Origin: a virus
Reading direction: 5' to 3' (one strand)
IMG/VR virus record: IMGVR_UViG_3300030380_003844
Span: 1 to 25,928 of that record
Length of the DNA stretch: 25,928 nt
In this document: positions 7,308-14,486 of the stretch, piece after piece
How the letters are laid out: each line of letters starts with the position of its first letter
Position numbering within the stretch: position 1 is the stretch's first letter
Made by a program: the position numbers and the translations under genes
Notes under the pieces: model-generated
Database searches by the model: none
What the model saw: the letters and a program-made list of their open reading frames with translations, nothing else
Told to the model about the DNA's origin: nothing

Positions 7308-8012
7308 ATGTCATCAACATATACTGATCTTGGAATAGAATTAATGGTTACAGGTGCCAATGATGGTACTTGGGGAACTAAAACAAATACAAATTTACAA
7401 ATTGTTAACCAACTGCAAGGTTACGTAAATAAATCAATTGCAGGCGGTGCACAAACAACAACTTTATTAATAGCTGATGGCTCTACTGCATCTTCCGATG
7501 CAAGAAATTTAATTATAGAATTATCTGGAACAATAACAGGAAATCAAATTGTTACAGTTCCAAACAGTATAGAAAAATCTTATATTGTTTTTAATAATAC
7601 ATCTGGAGCACATACTGTTGAATTTAAAACGGCTGGTGGAACTGGTCCTACGTTTTCAGCTACAGATAAAGGAATAAAAATTTTATATAGCAATGGAACA
7701 AATATTATTGATGTAAATGCTAATTTAAAGACTTTAGGTGCTATCACAACAGGGGCAATAACTTCAGGAGCAATTACAGCTACAGGTAATATACTACCTG
7801 GTGCTAACGACACATATGATCTAGGAGCCTCTGGTAACGTTTGGCAGAACGTTTATACTGGTGATTTACATCTTAATAATGAACACAAAACTGAAGGTAA
7901 TACAGTTGATGGGACAAAGGGGAGCTGGACTTTACAGGAGGGTTCTAACGATATATACTTAATCAATAATAAATCTAATGAAAAATTTAGATTAAAATTA
8001 GAAAAAATTTAA
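7308..8012 (+). CDS. tail fibre protein 2 (short)
   Basis: A 234-residue fibre-like protein. The N-terminal half contains the LGIELMVTGANDGTWGTKTN segment (8-27), seen in many marine phage fibres, followed by Ser/Thr/Asn-rich strands. Residues 141-153 repeat (G)AITTGAITSGAITAT. The C-terminal 67 residues (168-234) are the shared domain also found in fibre 1. The gene follows a promoter-like element and precedes the glycine-rich adhesin with a strong AAGGAG ribosome binding site for the latter. It may be an alternate or co-assembling fibre. Confidence 0.78.
   Translation: MSSTYTDLGIELMVTGANDGTWGTKTNTNLQIVNQLQGYVNKSIAGGAQTTTLLIADGSTASSDARNLIIELSGTITGNQIVTVPNSIEKSYIVFNNTSGAHTVEFKTAGGTGPTFSATDKGIKILYSNGTNIIDVNANLKTLGAITTGAITSGAITATGNILPGANDTYDLGASGNVWQNVYTGDLHLNNEHKTEGNTVDGTKGSWTLQEGSNDIYLINNKSNEKFRLKLEKI
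7809..8009 (+). repeat. shared fibre C-terminal domain, copy 2
   Basis: Codes for residues 168-234 of the second fibre, starting DTYDLGASGNVW. It aligns without gaps to residues 520-586 of fibre 1, about 63% identical by hand count. The 12 residues before the domain (a PGAND/PNAND segment) also resemble each other. Confidence 0.8.
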
Positions 8013-8021
8013 GGAGACGTT

Positions 8022-8756
8022 ATGGGTATTATTTCAAATGGCAATACAGTAATAGATAATGGTGATATCGAAGATAACGAAGTCGATACCGCACAAATAA
8101 AAAATGATGCAGTAACTGCCGACAAAATTGCAGACACTGCTGTCTCTGCGGGATCTTATACTTCAGCTTCAATTACAGTTGATGCTCAAGGAAGATTAAC
8201 AGCTGCATCTTCAGGTTCTTCTGGTGGTGGAGCATTAAGTTTTAAAATTTTAGCAAACGGTCCAACATCTGGAAACACACCAGGTAATCCTGGTTCAAAC
8301 GCTTTTGCTGCTTACGCATTTTCTGGCGGGGGCGGAGGCGGAGGTGGAGCCGGTTCATATAATAGAAACGGTGGATCTGGAGGCAGTGGAGCCTTTGGAT
8401 ACTACGAAGGTAATTTAACTGGTGGTTCAGCAGTTGGCTACTCTGTAGGTGGTGGAGGTTCTGCCGGACCAAGTGGTCATCACGGTGGTTCGCCAGGAGG
8501 AGCTGGAGGAGCTACTAGCATAACTGGTAAGTTTACAGTAAACGGTTCAAGCGGTGGAAACGGAGGACCTAGTGGAGGAAATGGAAACACTGGTTCAAGT
8601 GGAAATGCCCCAGGTGCAACAGGAAACTTTCCTAAAAATTTCTTTTTTGATGCTAGTAATTTTGGAACTCCTGGTTCAGGTGGAAAAAGAGATGTTCCGT
8701 CAAATGCAGGTGGTGGTGGTTTTTTACTTTATTATGAAAACGATTTAGGAGCGTAA
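8022..8756 (+). CDS. glycine-rich tail-tip adhesin (probable receptor-binding protein)
   Basis: A 244-residue protein. Residues 1-66 are fibre-like: two DxAVxxAKI-type repeats and a GSYTSASITVDAQGRLTAAS segment. Residues 68-240 are extremely Gly/Ser/Asn-rich, with eight consecutive glycines (102-109) and many GGxGG blocks. This is reminiscent of the polyglycine-II sandwich of gp38-type adhesins such as in phage S16, whose variable loops between Gly-rich helices bind receptors. Tyr/His/Phe-bearing interruptions such as FGYYEG and SGHHGG could be such loops. AAGGAG precedes the start. It is probably the receptor-binding tip; the fold assignment is inference. Confidence 0.7.
   Translation: MGIISNGNTVIDNGDIEDNEVDTAQIKNDAVTADKIADTAVSAGSYTSASITVDAQGRLTAASSGSSGGGALSFKILANGPTSGNTPGNPGSNAFAAYAFSGGGGGGGGAGSYNRNGGSGGSGAFGYYEGNLTGGSAVGYSVGGGGSAGPSGHHGGSPGGAGGATSITGKFTVNGSSGGNGGPSGGNGNTGSSGNAPGATGNFPKNFFFDASNFGTPGSGGKRDVPSNAGGGGFLLYYENDLGA
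8325..8348 (+). repeat. GGN triplet tract (G-rich)
   Basis: Eight glycine codons in a row with G-runs of 2-5 bases (GG, GGGGG, GG, GG, GG, GG). It is strikingly GC-rich in an AT-rich genome. It is in frame, so gain or loss of triplets would vary the adhesin length without a frameshift, and it could form a two-tier G-quadruplex. Confidence 0.7.
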
Positions 8757-8767
8757 GGATTTTAACT

Positions 8768-9262
8768 ATGGCATATTTTATACTTAACCCAAACGAAACA
8801 GATTATACAAATATTTACAGAATAGCTGCAAATGATGCAGATAAAGATAATCTTAATTTAGATGCAGAAAATATTACTGTAGATGTAAGTGATTCAGATT
8901 TTAATAATTTAAGAACTGGCATGAAATTAATTTCATCATGGGATGGCACAAACTATACTTTTGTAGATGCGTTACCTACTGATGAGCCAACTCCACCAAC
9001 TAATCCTGGTGGTGAAAGTCCTGCTTTCTTTTCTGCTGCAGATCAAGTAAGTGCACATATAAATGATGTTGTTGAAATTTGTAATGCTTTTATCAACGAA
9101 GCAAATAATGCAAGCAACCCTTTATTTAGTTCAATTGAATCTTACAAAAATTATCTAACAGGTTTTGATACTTCTACATTAAGTTTTCCTATGACAGTTA
9201 CTTGGGAAAAATATTGTGAAGATAATGGTATAAGTTATTTCCACCCTTTACAGATACCTTAA
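8768..9262 (+). CDS. hypothetical protein following the adhesin
   Basis: A 164-residue acidic protein (AAGGAT ribosome binding site at 8755-8760). Residues 1-70 are strand-rich and include YRIAANDADKDNLN (17-30). Residues 73-85 are a Pro-rich linker (DEPTPPTNPGG). Residues 86-164 are helical and include FSAADQVSAHINDVVEIC. I do not recognise the family. Its place directly after the Gly-rich adhesin resembles that of adhesin or fibre assembly helpers, which is only positional inference. Confidence 0.6.
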   Translation: MAYFILNPNETDYTNIYRIAANDADKDNLNLDAENITVDVSDSDFNNLRTGMKLISSWDGTNYTFVDALPTDEPTPPTNPGGESPAFFSAADQVSAHINDVVEICNAFINEANNASNPLFSSIESYKNYLTGFDTSTLSFPMTVTWEKYCEDNGISYFHPLQIP

Positions 9263-9274
9263 TTTGATTATATT
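9247..9274 (+). promoter_or_regulatory. possible promoter before the oxygenase block
   Basis: TTTACA (9247-9252), 16 bases, then TATATT (9269-9274). The ATG at 9284 is 9 bases after the -10 box, so the expected transcript would start within 2-4 bases of the start codon. In such an AT-rich sequence the match is suggestive only. Confidence 0.3.
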
Positions 9275-9292
9275 GTAGCAACAATGCTACAA
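9273..9292 (+). promoter_or_regulatory. perfect 8-bp hairpin enclosing a start codon
   Basis: TTGTAGCA (9273-9280) and TGCTACAA (9285-9292) are exact reverse complements around the 4-base loop ACAA. The ATG at 9284-9286 starts in the last loop base. No T-tract follows, so it does not look like an intrinsic terminator. It could hide the start codon in read-through RNA. Confidence 0.55.
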
Positions 9293-10030
9293 AATATTAT
9301 TGAATTTAAAGCTAATCATCAATACGTAGATTTAAAAGAAGATCTTCCAAAACCAATTAAATTAAATATTCCTGAGTGGTATAAAAAATTACAACACTCA
9401 GCAACTAAACTAACTATAAAAGGTTGTGTACCTGTCATGGATAGTTTGACTACTGGCTATGTTTTGAGTCTTCCACAAGATATAATGCTAAAAAATAATG
9501 TTTTAGAAGATAATAAAATTATTAGTCGTATGATTCCCTCTGTACAAGATACATTAAAAACAATAGATTTGAATATAAATGTTGAAGATGTTGATCAAAC
9601 ACATCACCGAGGACAGGTTGAAGGATCTCCTATTAATAAAAAAAATTTACAATTTCCTATACAGAAACTTCTTAACCCCTGGACTATAAAAACACCTCCT
9701 GGATATTCTTGCTTATTTGTACCACCTTTAAATAATGAAGATGATAGATTTTCTATTATACCAGCTATTGTAAATACCGATACATTTTCTTTACCAATAA
9801 ATTTTCCGTTTATAATGAATGGAGATAAATATCCAGTACTTGATACAACTTTAAAAAGAGGTACACCCTATGTTCAAATAATACCATTTAAAAGAGATAA
9901 TTGGAAAATGAAAATTACAGGTACAAAAAGAACAGAATCTAATAAACATGAGGTAACTTTTTTAAAACATAGCCTCGATATACTTCATAGATATAGAACT
10001 AAATGGTGGAACAAAAGTAGTTTTTTTTAA
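9284..10030 (+). CDS. conserved phage protein of unknown function (possibly DUF6065-like)
   Basis: A 248-residue soluble protein with strongly conserved-looking blocks: IPEWYKKL (29-36), GCVPVMDSLTTGYVLSLPQDI (47-67 region), PWTIKTPPGYSCLFVPPLN (132-150), NFPFIMNGDKYP (173-184) and GTPYVQIIPFKRDNWKM (193-209). I recall this pattern from a family common in marine phages and some bacteria beside 2-oxoglutarate oxygenase genes; DUF6065 is my best guess for the family name, not verified. The Pro/Trp/Tyr-rich strand pattern suggests a beta fold. It ends in TAATG, coupled to the first oxygenase. Composition is AT-rich (about 25% GC in one sampled line). Confidence 0.6.
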   Translation: MLQNIIEFKANHQYVDLKEDLPKPIKLNIPEWYKKLQHSATKLTIKGCVPVMDSLTTGYVLSLPQDIMLKNNVLEDNKIISRMIPSVQDTLKTIDLNINVEDVDQTHHRGQVEGSPINKKNLQFPIQKLLNPWTIKTPPGYSCLFVPPLNNEDDRFSIIPAIVNTDTFSLPINFPFIMNGDKYPVLDTTLKRGTPYVQIIPFKRDNWKMKITGTKRTESNKHEVTFLKHSLDILHRYRTKWWNKSSFF

Positions 10031-10602
10031 TGGAAAAAATTAGAGATTATATATTAACAATAGAAAACGCAATGCCTTATAATCAATTAGAGGTTTTGAA
10101 GGAAGTTTGTGAATCAAATCATTTAGGAAACGAACCTGGTGTAGTTGGTATAGATAGAAGATTAGATCCAACGATTAGAAAAACAAGAGTAAGATATCTT
10201 TTTAATGCAGGAGAAGACTGTAAAAGTATGACAATGGCTTATTGGGCTAACTACTTAATGAAGTTATTTACTCATTACAAAAAACAATACTGTCACGCAT
10301 ATAAAATTAACTACAGTGACATTAATGTAAGTGAGTTACAGTTGTTAACTTATGGTAAAGGTAGCTTTTACAAAACACATGTAGATCATTTTAGAAATAG
10401 TCCTAGAACTTTAAGTTTTATTTTTTTAGTTAATGATAATTATGAGGGTGGAGAATTGTATTTTAAACTAACAAACGAAACAATAAAAATTCCAGTTAAG
10501 CAAGGTTCACTTGTTATATGGCCAAGTGGTTTTCAATACCCACATGGAGTTCTTCCTGTCACAAAAGGCGAAAGGTATGCGGTAGTATCATGGGCATTAT
10601 AG
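10030..10602 (+). CDS. 2-oxoglutarate/Fe(II) oxygenase, prolyl 4-hydroxylase-like
   Basis: A 190-residue oxygenase of the P4H-like group that couples 2-oxoglutarate decarboxylation to hydroxylation. The iron triad is His117 and Asp119 (THVDH), with His172 (PHGV). Arg182 in GERYAVVSW would bind the 2-oxoglutarate carboxylate. GGELYF (140-145) is the usual strand after the first ligands. The N-terminal 100 residues are helical, as in other phage members. It starts in the stop of the previous gene and overlaps the next oxygenase by 13 bases. Substrate unknown; protein or glycan targets are more likely than metabolites, given the late-gene setting (inference). Confidence 0.85.
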   Translation: MEKIRDYILTIENAMPYNQLEVLKEVCESNHLGNEPGVVGIDRRLDPTIRKTRVRYLFNAGEDCKSMTMAYWANYLMKLFTHYKKQYCHAYKINYSDINVSELQLLTYGKGSFYKTHVDHFRNSPRTLSFIFLVNDNYEGGELYFKLTNETIKIPVKQGSLVIWPSGFQYPHGVLPVTKGERYAVVSWAL

Positions 10603-11141
10603 GTAAAGATTTTAAGTATAAAAAAATAGATAATATTCTAAATGAAAATTTAGTTAATTTTTTTAGAGAGTATTGTAAATTTAAACATCAGTTCGATAAT
10701 AAAATGCATTTATTTAATGATGATAAAATTACTGCTGGTGATAGTCAACACTATGGTGATTTTGCTACTGAATCTTTATTAATAATGCTTCAGCCAGAAA
10801 TAGAAAAAATAGTAGGTAAAAAATTATTACCTACGTATTCTTTTTGGAGAATGTATACATATGGTGGTTATTTAAAAAAACATACTGATAGAGAGGCATG
10901 TGAGATAAGTGTTACATTGAACATAATGGGAGATACTGATTGGCCTATTTATATTGAAGATAACGAAGTACATTTAAAACCTGGTGATGGTGTAGTTTAT
11001 TTAGGTTGTGAACTTAATCATGAAAGAAAAAAACTTAAAGGAGATTATCAAGCACAAATATTTTTACATTATGTAGAAGAAGATGGTAAAAATGCATGTT
11101 ATAAATTTGATCAAAGACCAGCTTTAGGAGCCCCAAAATGA
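10590..11141 (+). CDS. second 2-oxoglutarate/Fe(II) oxygenase
   Basis: A 183-residue protein from ATG 10590. A longer in-frame start at 10518 would add 24 residues that read against the first oxygenase and carry no domain, so I prefer 10590, which overlaps the upstream stop by 13 bases. Iron ligands are His98 and Asp100 (KKHTDR) and His144 (NHER). Conserved-looking blocks are SFWRMYTYGGYLKKHTDR (84-101), CEISVTLN (104-111), and QAQIFLHYV (154-162). It differs clearly from the first oxygenase, so the pair is not a recent duplication. It is very AT-rich (about 13% GC in the sampled line 10621-10680). Likely hydroxylase; substrate unknown. Confidence 0.8.
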   Translation: MGIIGKDFKYKKIDNILNENLVNFFREYCKFKHQFDNKMHLFNDDKITAGDSQHYGDFATESLLIMLQPEIEKIVGKKLLPTYSFWRMYTYGGYLKKHTDREACEISVTLNIMGDTDWPIYIEDNEVHLKPGDGVVYLGCELNHERKKLKGDYQAQIFLHYVEEDGKNACYKFDQRPALGAPK

Positions 11142-11362
11142 AATTTGTAAAAAAGAAAAATGGAAATGTAGATATTATTTTTAGTGATGAAGAAGTAAAA
11201 ATATTTTCTGAAACCCAAAAACTTACATTAACACCTATAGCAGTAAGACATTTTGAAAATAACCTAATGAAAGTAATTGCAGATATGCATGCTAGTCTTC
11301 CAGAAAATTTAAAAAATGTACAGTCAGACAATGATGTAGATACTGAAGTAGCAACTGAATGA
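11138..11362 (+). CDS. small hypothetical protein
   Basis: A 74-residue protein that starts four bases before the end of the second oxygenase (ATGA overlap). It has a KKKNGNVDIIFSDEEVKIF segment (5-23), then a predicted helix with LTPIAVRHFENNLMKVIADM (31-50), and an acidic tail. No recognised family. The overlap on both sides (next ATG at 11359) makes it part of the oxygenase operon. Confidence 0.6.
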   Translation: MKFVKKKNGNVDIIFSDEEVKIFSETQKLTLTPIAVRHFENNLMKVIADMHASLPENLKNVQSDNDVDTEVATE

Positions 11363-11799
11363 TTACCTCTCAAAATAATTTTTTAGATAATGATAAATTT
11401 TGGACAATTCACGCTGCTGTTTATAGTAAGGAAATACCTTGGTTTAGAGAAGGTAATTTATTTACACATATCTTAGTCAAAAACAGTAAGATTAATAGTT
11501 CTTTTGCAAATTTATTAGGTGCTTTCAAAGAAGAAATTCAAGATCCTATAACGGAGGCTTGTTTATTTCTAGTACCAAAAACAGGAAAAGAAAATGCTAT
11601 AGAACATAATCTAAATCAAAAAACCCTAATATATACATTAGATACCTCTAATGGCCATAAGCTGATAAGTTCTATTCAAGAAATAGAAACAAAACAAAAC
11701 AGTGCGATTATGATAGACCACCCAACTTCTGTAATTCAAAAAAGACAATCAGATAAGGATTATATGGGTATCTTCTACGTATCATTTAAAAATAAATAG
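11359..11799 (+). CDS. oxygenase-like protein with missing iron ligands (degenerate)
   Basis: A 146-residue protein. Its layout follows another phage 2-oxoglutarate oxygenase group: IPWF (26-29), FTHILVKN (35-42), a helix, then a strand near residue 70, KTLIYTLDTSNGH (88-100) and a closing strand GIFYVSF (137-143). In active relatives I would expect HxD shortly before the KTL.Y segment and a distal His near residue 125. Here the first position reads HNL (83-85) and the distal region reads VIQKRQS. So the iron triad appears broken. It may be an inactive relative, a scaffold or regulator of the two active enzymes, or an unrelated fold; the assignment is moderately uncertain. Confidence 0.5.
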   Translation: MITSQNNFLDNDKFWTIHAAVYSKEIPWFREGNLFTHILVKNSKINSSFANLLGAFKEEIQDPITEACLFLVPKTGKENAIEHNLNQKTLIYTLDTSNGHKLISSIQEIETKQNSAIMIDHPTSVIQKRQSDKDYMGIFYVSFKNK

Positions 11800-11813
11800 T
11801 ATTATGGTATAAT
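11785..11813 (+). promoter_or_regulatory. extended -10 promoter, leaderless arrangement, before the nozzle gene
   Basis: TTTAAA (11785-11790), 17 bases, TATAAT (11808-11813) with an extended TG two bases before it (TGGTATAAT, 11805-11813). The ATG of the nozzle gene starts 5 bases after the box, and no Shine-Dalgarno sequence is present, so transcription would start at or next to the start codon. Confidence 0.45.
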
Positions 11814-11818
11814 ATGCA

Positions 11819-13729
11819 ATGCCTTTAACAAACATACAAATAGCACCAGGATTCAATAAACAAGTAACAGAGACCGGAGCAGAAGGTCAATGGACTGATG
11901 GAGATTTTGTAAGATTTAGGTATGGATCTCCTGAAAAAATAGGTGGTTGGGAACAGATTACATCCGATACTTTAGTTGGAGCCGTGAGAAAACAACTAGT
12001 GTGGGCTGATTTAGATGGAAGAAAATACGCAGCTTTAGGAACTAATAAAGCTTTATTAATTTATTATGAAGGTGCTTTCTATGACATCACTCCACTAAAT
12101 ACAGCTTTAACATCATGTACTTTTGATGCAACAAACACATCTACAACAGTTACAGTAAATAAATCAGGGCACGGTTTAGAACCTGGAGATTTATTTACTT
12201 TTACATCAGTAACCCCTCCTTCAGGCACGGGATATCTTGCAGCTGATTTTGAAACAAATACCTTTGAAGTTATTACATCTGCAGCAAATGAATTTACAAT
12301 CACCATGGCAACGGCTTCATCAGGGACTACATCGGCCACCGGATCAGCAACTGTAAATCCATATGTCAAACCTGGACCACTTAATGCAACAGCAGGGTAC
12401 GGATGGGGAACAGGGACTTGGGGAAGAGGAAAATTTGGATCTCCTGCAACAACTAGTAATTTAATAATTGATCCCGCTTCATGGTCTATAGACAACTTCG
12501 GCCAAGTAATGATAGCAACAATTAAAAATGGAAAAACTTTTTCTTGGAATCCTATAAATGCAGATGCAAATGCTTTAACAACTAGAGCTACTGTCATAAG
12601 TGGTGCACCAACAAGATCGGTCATGTCTATTGTGTCAGATAGAGACAGGCATTTGATATTGCTTGGAACTGAAACAACCGTTGGTTCTACGACTACGCAA
12701 GACAAAATGTTTATAAGATTTTCTGATCAAGAAAATTTATCCGAATATACACCTACATCGGTCAACACTGCTGGTACTTTAAGATTGGACTCTGGAGTAA
12801 CAATTGTAGGAGCTGCAAAAGGTAAAGATTATATTTTAATTTTAACAGATACTTCTGCATACGTAATGCAGTTTGTTGGACCACCTTTCACCTTTTCTAT
12901 TAGACAAGTCGGAAGTAATTGTGGATTAATTGGTCAGCATGCATTACATTATGTTAACGGAAGAGTTTGGTGGATGGGACAAGCAGGAGGTTTTTTTGTA
13001 TACGATGGAACAGTTAAATCAGTTCCATGCTTAGTTGAAGATTTTGTATTTACCAATACAGGAAGTAATCTTGGAATCAACTATAGCGCAGGAGAACAAG
13101 TATATGCAGGTCTTAATCATTTATATGAAGAAATAAATTGGTTTTATCCTAAAAGTGGTTCTGAATTAGTAGATAGAGTAGTGTCTTACAATTATACAGA
13201 AAATGCTTGGACAACAGGTTCTTTGGCTAGAACTTCTTTTCATGATTCAACTTTATATGATAATCCTTACGCAACCGAGTTTAACAGCACAGCAGTACCA
13301 ACGTTTCCTACTATTCAAGGAGTTAGTAACACAAACGGTGCTTCTACATACTATGCTCATGAAGTGGGCGTAGATCAAGTTGATAGTGCTGGTAACAAAA
13401 CGGCTATACCTGCATTTATTCAATCAGGAGATTTTGATTTAAGTGTTGGTGGTGATGGAGAGTTTTTTATGAGTATGAGAAGGTTTATACCTGATTTTAA
13501 AAGACTTGTAGGTGATGCCGAAATTACAATTAATTTAAGAAATTATCCGACAAGCACAACATCAAGCTCACCTTTAGGGCCATTTACAATTACAAGCTCA
13601 ACTGATAAAGTAGACACACGTGCCAGATCAAGATTTGCAAGTGTGAAAGTAGCTAACCTTTCAACAGATCAAAGTTGGAGATATGGTACTTTTAGAGCTG
13701 ATGTACAACCAGATGGAATGAGGGGTTAA
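11819..13729 (+). CDS. tail nozzle / packaged-DNA stabilisation protein (P22 gp10-like)
   Basis: A 636-residue protein with the characteristic opening MPLTNIQIAPGFNKQVTETG and FVRFRYGSPEKIGGW (30-44), known from many marine podovirus-type phages and matching the P22 gp10/SU10 nozzle idea of a large beta-propeller. Later blocks are WADLDGRKYAALGT (62-75), a Ser/Thr-rich insertion (about 95-180), GYGWGTGTWGRGKFG (193-207), GRVWWMGQAGGFFVYDGT (380-397) and QSWRYGTFRADVQPDGMRG at the end. It would form the tail tube end that plugs the packaged genome. It follows the promoter-like element and its stop overlaps the next ATG by one base. Confidence 0.8.
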   Translation: MPLTNIQIAPGFNKQVTETGAEGQWTDGDFVRFRYGSPEKIGGWEQITSDTLVGAVRKQLVWADLDGRKYAALGTNKALLIYYEGAFYDITPLNTALTSCTFDATNTSTTVTVNKSGHGLEPGDLFTFTSVTPPSGTGYLAADFETNTFEVITSAANEFTITMATASSGTTSATGSATVNPYVKPGPLNATAGYGWGTGTWGRGKFGSPATTSNLIIDPASWSIDNFGQVMIATIKNGKTFSWNPINADANALTTRATVISGAPTRSVMSIVSDRDRHLILLGTETTVGSTTTQDKMFIRFSDQENLSEYTPTSVNTAGTLRLDSGVTIVGAAKGKDYILILTDTSAYVMQFVGPPFTFSIRQVGSNCGLIGQHALHYVNGRVWWMGQAGGFFVYDGTVKSVPCLVEDFVFTNTGSNLGINYSAGEQVYAGLNHLYEEINWFYPKSGSELVDRVVSYNYTENAWTTGSLARTSFHDSTLYDNPYATEFNSTAVPTFPTIQGVSNTNGASTYYAHEVGVDQVDSAGNKTAIPAFIQSGDFDLSVGGDGEFFMSMRRFIPDFKRLVGDAEITINLRNYPTSTTSSSPLGPFTITSSTDKVDTRARSRFASVKVANLSTDQSWRYGTFRADVQPDGMRG

Positions 13730-14319
13730 TGGATCCTATTACACAAAGAATTTTAGATCAACAAAGGGCTATAACACAAGATCCTAACTTTAATAGCTAT
13801 CAACCATCTGACGTAAATGGCATTGCAGCTATTAACAATGCACCCGTTAATGAAAACCTTATGACTAACGAAAATTTTATTCCATCAATAGATTTTAAAG
13901 GAATGGCAAAAAATGTTGGTAAAAACTTAGTAACTAATTATGCTGTAAAAAAATTAGGACTTGAGGGAATAAAAGCCAACGTATTAAAATCAGTCCTGAG
14001 AGGAGGTCCTTTGATAGGTTTATCTAACCCTCTTACAGCAGCCTTTACAGTAGGTTCAATGTTACCAGATTCAGTGAAAGGACTTGCAGGTATATTAAGA
14101 AGCAATAGAGCACAAAAAGCTATTGAAAGAGATATTATGAGAGACATGCAAGGAACAATAACCACAAGTAGTCCAGCCATAACTAATATTCAACCAACTG
14201 CACAAGATACAGCGAGAGGTGGTGGTAATGTACCAGCATCACCAAAATCAACACCTTCTGCTGCTCCTACACAATCAAGGCATACGTCTGGAGCAGGTGG
14301 ACTACATTCAGGATATTAA
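13729..14319 (+). CDS. virion-associated hypothetical protein with hydrophobic centre
   Basis: A 196-residue protein coupled to the nozzle gene (TAATG). The N-terminus is polar and Asn-rich. Residues about 90-122 form an Ala/Gly/Leu-rich hydrophobic segment (GGPLIGLSNPLTAAFTVGSM then a second helix) that may insert in membranes. The C-terminal 45 residues are a Pro/Ser/Gly/Thr-rich disordered tail. Such a layout suits a minor virion or ejected protein; no family recognised. Confidence 0.55.
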   Translation: MDPITQRILDQQRAITQDPNFNSYQPSDVNGIAAINNAPVNENLMTNENFIPSIDFKGMAKNVGKNLVTNYAVKKLGLEGIKANVLKSVLRGGPLIGLSNPLTAAFTVGSMLPDSVKGLAGILRSNRAQKAIERDIMRDMQGTITTSSPAITNIQPTAQDTARGGGNVPASPKSTPSAAPTQSRHTSGAGGLHSGY

Positions 14320-14321
14320 CA

Positions 14322-14486
14322 ATGGCTAGAGTAGATATAATAATACCTGAACCCACTCCTCAATACACAGAAGAAAACCAAAGACAAGTTACTCAGTCTT
14401 TACGTACTATGCAAGATAAGTTAAATACTTCTTATCAACAAGAAATTAAAAATGAACAAGATGCTTTTAATTATTTTTTATCATGA
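14322..14486 (+). CDS. small hypothetical protein, 54 residues
   Basis: A short ORF, ATG at 14322 and TGA at 14484-14486. It starts MARVDIIIPEPTPQYTEEN and continues as one amphipathic helix rich in Gln, Glu and Asn. It lies 2 bases after the previous stop and overlaps the next gene by four bases (ATGA). The same type of small protein occurs at this place in marine podovirus-type genomes in my recollection. It may be a small virion or assembly protein. Confidence 0.65.
   Translation: MARVDIIIPEPTPQYTEENQRQVTQSLRTMQDKLNTSYQQEIKNEQDAFNYFLS

Noticed and set aside
8242-8748. Overlapping frames on both strands in the glycine-rich adhesin
   Set aside because: The GGN-rich sequence lacks stops in several frames; the encoded proteins are low-complexity and without signals.
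9273-9292. Intrinsic terminator at the end of the adhesin operon
   Set aside because: The stem is perfect, but the downstream sequence is A-rich without a T-run, so termination is unlikely; a start-codon hairpin explains it better.
10021-10028. T8 tract as a terminator or transcriptional slippage site
   Set aside because: No stable stem precedes it, and it encodes Phe codons at the end of a gene that is directly coupled to the next start.
10518-10589. Longer N-terminus for the second oxygenase
   Set aside because: The 24 extra residues would overlap the catalytic end of the first oxygenase and look like an out-of-frame reading of it; ATG at 10590 gives the expected oxygenase start.
12079-12705. 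208-codon open frame on the - strand inside the nozzle gene
   Set aside because: It lies antisense within a well-supported virion gene, has no ribosome binding site or recognisable protein motif, and its Val/Pro-rich content is what reverse reading of Ser/Thr/Gly/Ala codons produces.
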